This document shows positions 7,417 through 14,072 of a stretch of DNA of 64,000 bases, piece by piece. Each line of letters begins with the position of its first letter. Within the stretch, counting starts at the first letter, position 1. The position numbers and the translations under genes are program-made. A model generated the notes under the pieces. The model ran no database searches, was not told the origin of the DNA, and saw only the letters and a list, made by a program, of their open reading frames with translations. This DNA comes from CAIQPS01 sp963721365 (GTDB taxonomy: Bacteria > Actinomycetota > Thermoleophilia > RBG-16-64-13): NCBI GenBank assembly GCA_963721365.1, contig CAVRJE010000023.1:1-64000 (forward strand), written 5' to 3'.

Positions 7417-7711
7417 CTCAGCCTGCGATGCGCCCACCTTGCGAGACGTCACCGGTGGCGCCACTGCGCCATTCTTCCGGCGGCTAAGGTCGGGTGAGGC
7501 GCTGCTCGGCTGGTAGTGGTGCCTACGTTCGGAATCCTGGAAATCTACTACTATGCGATGGGGGTTGGCGTCGTTGGTGAGAGGAGTACGAACTTCCTAC
7601 TGAGTAGGTTTGCGCTGACTCGCTAGCGGAGCTCGTCTGACCAACCGGGCCAGCAGCTTTCCGGCTTGCTGGTCCCCGACGGAACGTGTCCTGACGGACG
7701 GGAGGGGCGTA
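7417..7711. other. Non-coding gap with one hairpin
   Basis: I see no gene in this 295-base gap. GGCCAGCA...TGCTGGTC near 7649-7674 can form a hairpin distantly reminiscent of the REP-like palindromes. The last 20 bases contain the GGGAGGGG site of the following gene. Confidence 0.4.
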
Positions 7712-8275
7712 ATGAGGACGGTGAGAATAGCTGCTGTGGTACTCGCCATCCTTGGCGGCATATACGCACTGTTAGGTTATGCAACGGTTGTCAGAGCTGG
7801 GGGTGGCTCCTACGGCTACATGTGGTTCTTGTTCACAAGTGTGGTCGTTATCGTCGGTGGCGGCGTGGCCGTGCTCTCGCGCCCTCAGGACGGCTCCATG
7901 GGCCAGAGAGCATGCCTAAGATGCGGAACGCAGGCGGAAGAGGACTGGACTCTGTGCCCCACGTGCGGCGCCCGTCTGCCCCATTCGATCGATGAGGTTG
8001 CCCCACGCGATCGCGGCAGCGAGCGGGCGGAAGAGGGGCGGGCGGCTGAGGATCATGAACCGGATATCATGGGCAAGGCCCTCTTCTGGCTCGGCATTGT
8101 CGTGCTGGATGTCCTGTTCGTGCTATTTGTACTTTGGCTTTTTGCCCCATCCCTAGCTCTCTCGCAGAAGATATTCTCGAGCATTGGTGGGACCCTCGCC
8201 ATTGTCTTGCTGGATGTCGGCCTGGTCTCTATCCTCGTGGGCTATTCCCGCACCTCGTCGGCTATTCGCATATGA
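7712..8275 (+). CDS. Zinc-ribbon membrane protein (187 aa)
   Basis: I recognise the architecture but not a named family. Two transmembrane helices (residues about 5-25 and 36-56) are followed by a rubredoxin-like zinc ribbon, CLRCGTQ...CPTCGAR (near 70-90). An acidic linker precedes two more helices (about 122-148 and 155-180). The ribbon should lie in the cytoplasm between helix pairs. Such proteins are common and mostly uncharacterised. The ATG follows GGGAGGGG. It lies in the tRNA-Cys island and is convergent with the dodecin gene, with 25 bases between the stops. Confidence 0.75.
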   Translation: MRTVRIAAVVLAILGGIYALLGYATVVRAGGGSYGYMWFLFTSVVVIVGGGVAVLSRPQDGSMGQRACLRCGTQAEEDWTLCPTCGARLPHSIDEVAPRDRGSERAEEGRAAEDHEPDIMGKALFWLGIVVLDVLFVLFVLWLFAPSLALSQKIFSSIGGTLAIVLLDVGLVSILVGYSRTSSAIRI

Positions 8276-8300
8276 GGAGGGCGTAGGCAGCACCCGGCGA

Positions 8301-8507
8301 TCAGTCTTCCAGGACAAAGGTGACCTTCATGTGAACGCGGTATTCCGCGATGTTGCCCTCATCGTCCAACGTCACCTCCTGGTTCCAGATCCAGGCGGAT
8401 TTGACATTCTTCAGCGTCTTGTGGGCGCGCGCGACGCCTGACCTGATGGCATCGTCAAAGCTCACCGTGGACGAGGACTTCACTTCGGTGATACGTGCAA
8501 CGGACAT
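8301..8507 (-). CDS. Dodecin family flavin-binding protein
   Basis: The 68-residue product matches dodecin from end to end: MSVARITEVKSSSTVSFDDA, then VARAHKTLKNVKSAWIWNQ and a C-terminal MKVTFVLED strand. Dodecins are small dodecameric proteins that store or buffer flavins, and the Trp in SAWIWNQ is the usual flavin-stacking position. Its own ATG is preceded by GGAAGGAG at correct spacing, so it is a separate gene. The present sequence reads through from the upstream SIMPL gene only because of a frameshift there at about 8648. The SIMPL stop, once repaired, lies about 100 bases upstream, so the two are probably an operon. Confidence 0.88.
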   Translation of the reverse strand: MSVARITEVKSSSTVSFDDAIRSGVARAHKTLKNVKSAWIWNQEVTLDDEGNIAEYRVHMKVTFVLED

Positions 8508-8608
8508 GGGTGCTCCTTCCCGCGTTGTTATCCGGAAGATACCTTCAGGGCCGTAGCCCGAAACCTTGGCAGGGCCCCCTCGGTCCGGGGATTCCCGTGA
8601 GCGACCGG

Positions 8609-9269
8609 CTATCGGCTCATCCGGTAGGTCACCGTCACGCTTGCAGATGACCTCCATGTTCTCCGGACTGATGGGCGGCGGCGTGACCGAGGAGTCGGTG
8701 CGCATTCCAGCTGCCGCCTTTTCGGAATACCCGAGATAGGGTTGCGACATCGAGCTCTCACTTATGCTGAGAGCCTCTCCAAGCCGTACCTCTTGGTCGG
8801 CTGCGATGGCCTCCGCTTTGACCCTGGCGTTGGCGATCGCTCTTGTCAAGGCGGCAGTGACCGCAGGGTTGTCCTCAGAAAGCTGCCAACTTGGGCCGGA
8901 AACGCTATCCGCCCCGGCTTCGGTCATGGCGGCGTACACCTCTCCGATGAGCGAGAGATCACTGAAGGTCACGGTGACCGTGTTCTGCGCCCGATAGCCC
9001 GTCGTCTTCTCCTGACCTGACTGTTGGTCGTAGTAGCGATTGGGATACACGACCACGTTGGCGGTCTCGATGGCGCTATCGGCAATGCCCTCTGCTTTCA
9101 GCCGGTCAAGGACTCTCTGCATGTCCTTTGAGTTCGCGTCGAGGGCCTCGGCTGCCGTCGCCCCGTCGTTCTCCACGGTGACCTGGATGGTCGCCTCGTC
9201 GGGTAGCGTGGTCACCTTGCCGGTCCCATTGACGATGATCGTGTTGATGAGATGGTCGGAAGCGTTCAT
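8609..9269 (-). CDS. SIMPL (DUF541) domain protein, frameshifted near its end
   Basis: About 210 residues match the SIMPL/DUF541 family: NTIIVNGTGKVTTLPDEATI at the N-terminus, NVVVYPNRYY and YRAQNTVTVTFSDL in the middle, and a C-terminal VTPPPISPENMEV. The final conserved strand continues in the next frame as SSASVTVTYRMSR plus a stop, so one extra base lies at about 8648. SIMPL proteins are usually periplasmic and of poorly known function; this one has no obvious signal peptide after MNASDHL. The start ATG at 9269 follows GGGAGGAACG. As it stands the sequence makes a false SIMPL-dodecin fusion. Confidence 0.8.
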
Positions 9270-9451
9270 GGTCTTCGTTCCTCCCCGTCGACGACAGGCA
9301 CGCGCCCTACTCTGTGCCCACCCAGGCGCCAGGTCAAACCAGTCAAAGGTCGGCACGATTGGCAGCCCTGCCCGTAAATCGAGCCGACACCATTTCCGGT
9401 ATGCTGTTCGACAAGCACCTCAGCTGTGAGCACGCGAAGGAGACCGCGGAA

Positions 9452-9601
9452 ATGGGTTGGTCCGAGCAGTACTGGGAGGATGCCAAGGCCGAACTGGAAC
9501 AGCCGGCGACCGAGTCGGAACCGACCAGTGAGGACGACACTCTCGGCCGGTCCGCTGTGGGCCAGCCTACAGATAGTACAGCCAGCACGTCTTCCAGATG
9601 A
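9452..9601 (+). CDS. Small acidic hypothetical protein (49 aa)
   Basis: I do not recognise a family. The product starts MGWSEQYWEDAKAELEQ and continues as an acidic, Ser/Thr-rich and probably disordered tail. It has a GAAGGAG site about 9 bases before the ATG. Its stop TGA overlaps the ATG of the next gene (ATGA), which suggests translational coupling and argues that it is real. Confidence 0.5.
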   Translation: MGWSEQYWEDAKAELEQPATESEPTSEDDTLGRSAVGQPTDSTASTSSR

Positions 9602-10386
9602 GGCGCAGATGGTGGCTGTGCGTGTTGGTCGCGCTTGGCGTAGTGGCGGTGGCGGTCGCTCTCGGTCTCGTGATCTGGGCGGAGACTCCCATGGGGCCGA
9701 TGCCCGAGGCGGTCGCGGCCATGGTGACGGACGGGCACGTGACGGTCGTCCAGGACGATGTGATCGTGTTTCGCCCGAACGAGACGACTGCGACCGTGGG
9801 TCTCGTCTTCTATCCTGGGGCCCGTATCGACCCGGTGTCCTACGCTCCTGCCATGCGCGCCCTGGCTGCGCAGGGCTTCTTGGTCGTGATAGCGCCCATG
9901 CCTCTCAACCTGGCCGTGCTGGACTCCGATCGGGCTGCGGACGTCATCGCGGACTTCCCTGAGATCCGCCGGTGGGCTGTGGGCGGCCACTCACTGGGTG
10001 GAGCCATGGCCGCGGCTTTCGTGGCCTCGGATACCGCAGCGGTGGACGGCCTCCTACTATGGGCGGCCTATCCTTCGTCCGGCGACGATCTCTCCACCTG
10101 GGAAGGCTCCGTGGCGTCGGTGTCGGCGACCAATGACGGCCTGGCGACTCCAGATGACATCGTTCGTACGACGCCGCTGTTGCCCGCGGGCACCGAGTTC
10201 GTGATCGTCGACGGCGGCAACCACGCTCAGTTCGGCTGGTATGGAGAACAACGCGGGGACGGAGTCGCCTCGATCAGTCGTGAAGACCAGCAGAGCCAGA
10301 CTGTAGCTGCCACGCTGCGCCTACTGCGCGCGCTTTCGACGACCGGTGACTCGCGAGCGAGCGCCTTGGCCATGACAGTTCACTAG
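9598..10386 (+). CDS. Membrane-anchored alpha/beta hydrolase
   Basis: A single N-terminal helix (residues about 5-28, WLCVLVALGVVAVAVAL) would export or anchor the protein. The remainder is an alpha/beta-hydrolase: the strand VGLVFYPGARID, the nucleophile elbow GHSLGGAMA (Ser near residue 135) and the histidine-bearing GGNHAQFGWYG near 205-215. It matches the alpha/beta-hydrolase group found in actinobacteria and clostridia as exported proteins of unknown substrate. The start overlaps the small ORF upstream, and the cyclase gene begins 8 bases after its stop, so it is part of a four- or five-gene operon. Confidence 0.82.
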   Translation: MRRRWWLCVLVALGVVAVAVALGLVIWAETPMGPMPEAVAAMVTDGHVTVVQDDVIVFRPNETTATVGLVFYPGARIDPVSYAPAMRALAAQGFLVVIAPMPLNLAVLDSDRAADVIADFPEIRRWAVGGHSLGGAMAAAFVASDTAAVDGLLLWAAYPSSGDDLSTWEGSVASVSATNDGLATPDDIVRTTPLLPAGTEFVIVDGGNHAQFGWYGEQRGDGVASISREDQQSQTVAATLRLLRALSTTGDSRASALAMTVH

Positions 10387-10394
10387 AGCAAAGG

Positions 10395-11054
10395 ATGCAT
10401 CCGGCGGAGGAGGCGGCAGGCGCGCGGACACTGGTCGAACGACACGACATGGCCGAGGGGGTGCCCCCCATGTGTGGTGGGGGCAGGGGACCCGCGCCGG
10501 GATGGCCTATCTATCACGACGTGCAGATCACGACCCACACGGGAACGCATGTCGACGGGACCTGGCACTTCAACAAGCAGGGAAAGAGAATCGACCACTT
10601 CCCGCTCGACGCCTTCATGGGGCCGGGCGTTGTGCTTGATTTCAGGCATCTGGAGGACTGCACGCCCATCACGGGACAGGACCTCGAAAAGGCGGAGCCC
10701 AAGATCGAGGAAGGCGACATCCTTATCATCAATACAGGCCGGCACAAACGATTCGGGACCAAGGAGTATGGCACCTTGCACCCCGGACTGGACGGAGTCG
10801 CCGTGGAGAGGTTCCTGCTGGAAAAGAAGATCAAGATGATCGGTATGGACACGATCTGCGTGGAACCGGGAAGCGAGCAAGACCACTGGGATCATCCCCT
10901 GCATCGAGTCTGCCTCATAGAGAACGAGATACTGCTGATAGAGAATCTGGGAGGACAGATCGACGAGGTGACCGGAAAGCGGTGCCATATCATGGCCCTT
11001 CCCGTCAAACTAAAGGCCGATTCCGCCCCGGCCAGGGTCATCGCGCTTGTCTGA
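10395..11054 (+). CDS. Cyclase family protein (kynurenine formamidase-like hydrolase)
   Basis: The metal-binding signature HTGTHVDGTWHF lies at residues about 48-59 and is followed by the family's DHFPLDAFMGPGVVLD. DHPLHRVCLIENEILLIENL near 165-185 is the conserved C-terminal segment. Members are zinc- or manganese-dependent amidohydrolases such as kynurenine formamidase; the substrate here is unknown. The N-terminus before the metal site is short and Gly-rich compared with relatives and may be altered. AAAGG directly precedes the ATG, giving a poor spacing. It sits between the hydrolase and mug in one transcription unit. Confidence 0.78.
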   Translation: MHPAEEAAGARTLVERHDMAEGVPPMCGGGRGPAPGWPIYHDVQITTHTGTHVDGTWHFNKQGKRIDHFPLDAFMGPGVVLDFRHLEDCTPITGQDLEKAEPKIEEGDILIINTGRHKRFGTKEYGTLHPGLDGVAVERFLLEKKIKMIGMDTICVEPGSEQDHWDHPLHRVCLIENEILLIENLGGQIDEVTGKRCHIMALPVKLKADSAPARVIALV

Positions 11055-11062
11055 TACCGGAA

Positions 11063-11632
11063 ATGGTGCGAAGACCCACACGGGCTGAGCTACAGGCCGC
11101 GGTCGGAAGCACCGTTCCCGACGTGGTCGGTCCCGGATTGGTCTTGCTGTTTGTCGGCATCAATCCGGGGCTCTACTCGGCTGCCGTTGGTCATCACTTC
11201 GCCGGACCGGGCAACCGCTTCTGGCCCGCCTTGCACGAGGCCGGCTTCACTCCCCGCTTGCTCCGTCCGGATGAAGACGGCGAGCTACCAGTCTGGGGAA
11301 TGGGGATCACCAACCTCGTGTCCCGGGCGACGGCGGCAGCATCTGAGCTCTCGGCCGAGGAGCTGCGCCGCGGGAAGGTCACACTCGAAGACAAGGTGGC
11401 CCGCTACTCGCCCCGGTGGACGGCCTTCGTGGGAATCGGCGCCTACGCCACTGCGTTCGGTCGGCGGAAGGTGTTGCTGGGACTTCAGGAGGAGACAATC
11501 GGAGGTTCGCGCGTCTGGCTGCTTCCGAATACCAGCGGCCTCAACGCGCACTACACGCCTACGAGATTCGCGGAGCTGCTGCGCGAGCTCCGGGTAGCCG
11601 CCTGCGGGAACGACCTAGCCGGGGGCGCGTAG
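11063..11632 (+). CDS. mug: G/U mismatch-specific uracil/thymine DNA glycosylase
   Basis: This is a Mug/TDG-family uracil-DNA glycosylase. The active-site motif GINPGLYSA lies near residue 25, the HHFAGPGNRFWPAL segment follows, and LPNTSGLNAH near 160-170 is the DNA-intercalating motif. It removes U or T opposite G and ethenocytosine, initiating base excision repair. I chose the ATG at 11063, 8 bases after the cyclase stop; in-frame upstream codons overlap the cyclase gene. The length of about 189 residues is normal for the family. Confidence 0.85.
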   Translation: MVRRPTRAELQAAVGSTVPDVVGPGLVLLFVGINPGLYSAAVGHHFAGPGNRFWPALHEAGFTPRLLRPDEDGELPVWGMGITNLVSRATAAASELSAEELRRGKVTLEDKVARYSPRWTAFVGIGAYATAFGRRKVLLGLQEETIGGSRVWLLPNTSGLNAHYTPTRFAELLRELRVAACGNDLAGGA

Positions 11633-11658
11633 CTTCTTTGCCCGCTGCGGCCGCAGGA

Positions 11659-11904
11659 ATGGGCCGGGGTGATAAGACCGGAGCTTGGGCCATCCCGGCC
11701 CAGTTTGAGAATGGGTGGCACTTCAACCAAGGTTTGGCGGCCGCTCAGACCAACGGCAAGTGGGGCTTCATCGACACGACCGGCAAGTTCGTGATCCAGC
11801 CGCAATACGACGATGCGGGGGATTTCTCCGAGGACGGGACAGCGGATGTCAGTCTTGGCGGTGTGGAGATCACCATCGACAAGACGGGCAAGCAGGTGCA
11901 ATGA
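11659..11904 (+). CDS. Short WG-repeat protein, probably truncated
   Basis: About 81 residues carry one clear WG repeat unit, KWGFIDTTGKFVIQPQYDDA followed by GDFSEDGTADVSL, flanked by a preceding partial unit and a following one (VEITIDKTGKQVQ). WG-repeat proteins usually contain many such beta units and act in binding, so this looks like the tail or a minimal remnant of a longer protein. The frame stays open upstream inside mug without a better start; I used the ATG after GCAGGA. The function is unknown. Confidence 0.5.
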   Translation: MGRGDKTGAWAIPAQFENGWHFNQGLAAAQTNGKWGFIDTTGKFVIQPQYDDAGDFSEDGTADVSLGGVEITIDKTGKQVQ

Positions 11905-11935
11905 GGTCCGGGTAGCCGGCTCGCCGCTCAAGCGG

Positions 11936-12094
11936 TCAGATGACCCCGAATCCCCAAAGCATGGCTACGACTATGAGGAGGACGAACAGGCCAATGCCCG
12001 AACCGTAGATGACCCCGTCGGCGCGATACTGCCAGTGAGGGATGACAACCAGAAGCGACAGCACAAGGAAGACGACCAAAATCAGCCCCAACAT
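11936..12094 (-). CDS. Small two-helix membrane protein (DUF3309-like, 52 aa)
   Basis: The product begins MLGLILVVFLVLSLLVVIPH, has a short polar turn WQYRADGVIYGSG, and ends with a second helix LFVLLIVVAMLWGFGVI. This helix-turn-helix layout, with a Pro after the first helix and a Gly-rich turn, is typical of the DUF3309 group of roughly 50-residue membrane proteins of unknown role. GAAGGGG lies about 8 bases before the ATG. It is one of three tiny membrane proteins in the tRNA-Cys island. Confidence 0.65.
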   Translation of the reverse strand: MLGLILVVFLVLSLLVVIPHWQYRADGVIYGSGIGLFVLLIVVAMLWGFGVI

Positions 12095-12390
12095 TTCGCT
12101 TCCCCTTCGCGCATCACGTCAATGACCAGAGGCGAGCAGCACCTCTCCTGTCGGCAGCGTGGGCTGTTCCCTTGAATCAAATCAAAGTCGTATTCGCCGC
12201 CCCGTAGCGTCGCAGCCGCTCTTGCGGCCATCAAGCCCGGTAGTGCGTCCTCCGGACTGGTGCTGGCAAGCTTTGCCAGCTGCGGGGTGATTCAAGACCT
12301 CCTTGGGAGATGCCGAAAACTATCCAGGAGAAGGTGGCGGAGTGGCGGCTCTCGAGCGTGGGCTCGTCGATCGGAAGGAGGATCGTGAGT
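12095..12390. other. Non-coding gap containing REP-like copy E
   Basis: I see no gene in these 296 bases beyond the palindromic repeat at 12262-12280 and the GGAAGGAGGA site serving the next small ORF. Confidence 0.4.
12262..12280. repeat. REP-like palindromic repeat, copy E (perfect palindrome)
   Basis: GCTGGCAA-GCT-TTGCCAGC is a perfect inverted repeat with 8-bp arms and a three-base centre. It matches copy A at 16 of 19 positions and probably shows the ancestral form of the family. Confidence 0.5.
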
Positions 12391-12555
12391 ATGTGGAACG
12401 AGGTTCGAGCGCTGGTTGTGTTGCTGGCGATCGTCGCCGGCCTGCTCATGGCAGTAGGGAAGCGTGACGCGAGAAACATTGCTGGCCAAGCGGTGTTCGT
12501 GGCCGGCTGGTCCCTGGCCCTGCTATGCGGCCTCGTGTTTGTTCAGAACTACTGA
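12391..12555 (+). CDS. Small two-helix membrane protein (54 aa)
   Basis: The ATG at 12391 lies 7 bases after a perfect GGAAGGAGGA. The product MWNEVRALVVLLAIVAGLLM has a first helix, a basic turn GKRDARN and a second helix AGQAVFVAGWSLALLCGLVF. I do not recognise a family. It ends 27 bases before tRNA-Cys copy 3 and so marks the right end of the island. Confidence 0.6.
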   Translation: MWNEVRALVVLLAIVAGLLMAVGKRDARNIAGQAVFVAGWSLALLCGLVFVQNY

Positions 12556-12581
12556 GCGAGGCGCCGGAAGGCCCCATAGGG

Positions 12582-12627
12582 CCTGCGAGACCCGCTACAC
12601 CGGTTCGACTCCAGTCGTCGCCTCCTC
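12582..12627 (+). repeat. Attachment-site-like direct repeat, copy 3
   Basis: This 46-base stretch matches the tRNA-Cys 3' end at 42 positions, including the T arm and the acceptor 3' strand. No tRNA 5' half precedes it. It overlaps the 3' end of the DUF4177-like gene on the other strand. Confidence 0.7.
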
Positions 12628-12975
12628 GATCGGGCGTTTGAAGGCGCAGAAATAGGCGTTCGTGTATCGGGTGGGCTCCTGGCCCGGGCTTGACGTGGGT
12701 ATCCGTGCCCTGGCCTTGATCATCCCAGTGATCGCGTCGTCCGTGGCGGGGTTTGGGCCTCCGTGCACCAGTACGTTGGCGTCTTCGTCGATATACACCG
12801 GCTGGATGCTGACCAACTCCCAACCCCGGCTGCCGATCTCGTTAAGCTTGGGGATCAGTGCTTGAGGAGCCGATCGCGGGGGCTCCCAACCCGGCCATAT
12901 CGATCGCAGATACTCCCGTGTCTCGGGTTCTTGCGCTTTGGCATAAAAGACAACCGTTCGGTATTCCCACTTCAT
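12595..12975 (-). CDS. DUF4177-like protein ending in a tRNA-derived sequence
   Basis: The N-terminus MKWEYRTVVFYAK, the centre LNEIGSRGWELVSIQPVY and the late NAYFCAFKRP match the DUF4177 pattern of small alpha-beta proteins of unknown function (lone Trp-Glu-Leu-Val core, C-terminal FKRP strand). The ATG follows GGGAGCGGG. The last residues, ATTGVEPV, and the stop codon are encoded by the complement of the tRNA-Cys 3' fragment, so the present C-terminus was created or kept by the integration event. Confidence 0.7.
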   Translation of the reverse strand: MKWEYRTVVFYAKAQEPETREYLRSIWPGWEPPRSAPQALIPKLNEIGSRGWELVSIQPVYIDEDANVLVHGGPNPATDDAITGMIKARARIPTSSPGQEPTRYTNAYFCAFKRPIEEATTGVEPV

Positions 12976-13111
12976 GTCCCGCTCCCTGACTCGACGCGTC
13001 TGCCCACACTCTACAACCCAAGCGCCGCGTTGGCGACGGGCCTGCCGGAGCCTTCTCTGTCGAGAGGTATGACGAGGCCGCGGGACGACTGGCCGCCGGC
13101 GATGCCCGCCC

Positions 13112-13140
13112 TTGCCAGCCGTCTGACCCGGCTGTAGAAT
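13112..13140 (+). promoter_or_regulatory. Promoter of tRNA-Val
   Basis: TTGCCA (13112-13117) and TAGAAT (13135-13140) are separated by 17 bases and end 12 bases before the tRNA. Confidence 0.6.
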
Positions 13141-13152
13141 GACGGCCCTGAC

Positions 13153-13224
13153 GGGCGCTTAGCTCAGGGGGAGAGCGCTTCCTTGACACGGAAGAGGCCA
13201 CTGGTTCAAATCCAGTAGCGCCCA
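13153..13224 (+). tRNA. tRNA-Val (anticodon GAC)
   Basis: Acceptor GGGCGCT pairs with AGCGCCC, the anticodon stem CTTCC/GGAAG encloses TTGACAC (GAC), and the T loop is TTCAAAT. CCA is not encoded. Confidence 0.95.
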
Positions 13225-13257
13225 CTCAACGGGGCCGGTTCGCGACGCGACTGAGAT

Positions 13258-14062
13258 CAGTTTCCCAGCAGGACCACCGCGTCGACGAACAGCTCGTACT
13301 CGTCGTCTTCGTCCAGATCGCGGATGAGCACCTTTTCGACCTCGCCCTCGCCGCGCACGGCAAGCAGCCGGGAGCGGAAGAGCACCTTGACGTCGGAGCG
13401 CTTGACCTGCGGCCGCCACCTCGTCGGGGAGGCCGAGTGTCTCAAGCTCGGTGACGAAGATGACTCGCGGGGTGACGCCGGTGAGCGCGAGGGCAAGCCG
13501 GGCCGAAGGGACTCCCTTGTCGACCACGAGCACGCGTTTGTCGGCGAGGAGCCGAGACGTCATCGACAGTGTCGTAGACTCCCTTGCCGGCGTACTCCGC
13601 GACTCCCTGGATGACCGTAGCCTCGCGGGTGCCGCAACCCGATCCCGCGGCGGCTATCTCTTCTGCGCCGAGCGGTTCGAGGCGTGTGCCGGAGCGCCAG
13701 TTCTTGATGGCGTCGTGCAGCGCGTCGGCCGCGAGGTTCGAGCAATGCATCTTGATCGGCGGCAGACCGTCAAGGGCGTCCGCGACGTCGGCTCGGGTGA
13801 CCTCCAGCGCCTCGTCGAGCGTCTTGCCCATGACGAGCTCGGTGATCATGCTGGAGGTGGCGACGGCCGAGCCGCAGCCGAAGGTCTGGAACTTGATGTC
13901 GTCGATCCGGTCGTCTTTCACGCGGACGTACATCTCCATGAGGTCGCCGCAGACGGGGTTGCCGACTCGGCCCACGGCGACGTCATCGCCCTCAAGAGTG
14001 CCCACATTGCGGGGGTTCCGGAAGTGATCGAGAGTCTTCTCGGAGTATTGCGTTGATTTCAT
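13258..14062 (-). CDS. nifU: IscU/NifU-type Fe-S scaffold with reductase-like C-terminal extension, frameshifted
   Basis: Residues 1 to about 125 are a NifU N-terminal (IscU) scaffold with three cysteines: GNPVCGDLMEMYV near 35, FGCGSAVATSS near 61 and KMHCSNLAADAL near 105. They assemble a transient Fe-S cluster delivered by the NifS upstream. A C-terminal extension follows in shifted frames: a Rossmann-like stretch LLADKRVLVVDKGVPSARLA, then VKVLFRSRLLAVRGEGEVEK ending ELFVDAVVLLGN, which resembles the nucleotide-binding half of thioredoxin-reductase-like flavoproteins. Shifts fall near 13560 and 13410, the latter fitting one extra base. The start follows AAGGAG. It is the last gene of the tusA-dsrE-nifS-nifU operon. 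Confidence 0.75.
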
Positions 14063-14072
14063 GAGGCGCTCC

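Noticed and set aside
7649..7674. Hairpin resembling the REP-like family
   Set aside because: It pairs with itself but does not align with the 19-base consensus, so it is not counted as a copy.
13101..13119. A sixth possible REP-like copy before tRNA-Val
   Set aside because: It matches at only 14 of 19 positions and its TTGCCA is better explained as the -35 box of the tRNA-Val promoter.
12842..13225. A 127-residue minus-strand frame starting MGATGFEPVASSV
   Set aside because: It is the antisense translation of tRNA-Val; GFEPVASS-type peptides are a well-known artefact of tRNA genes.
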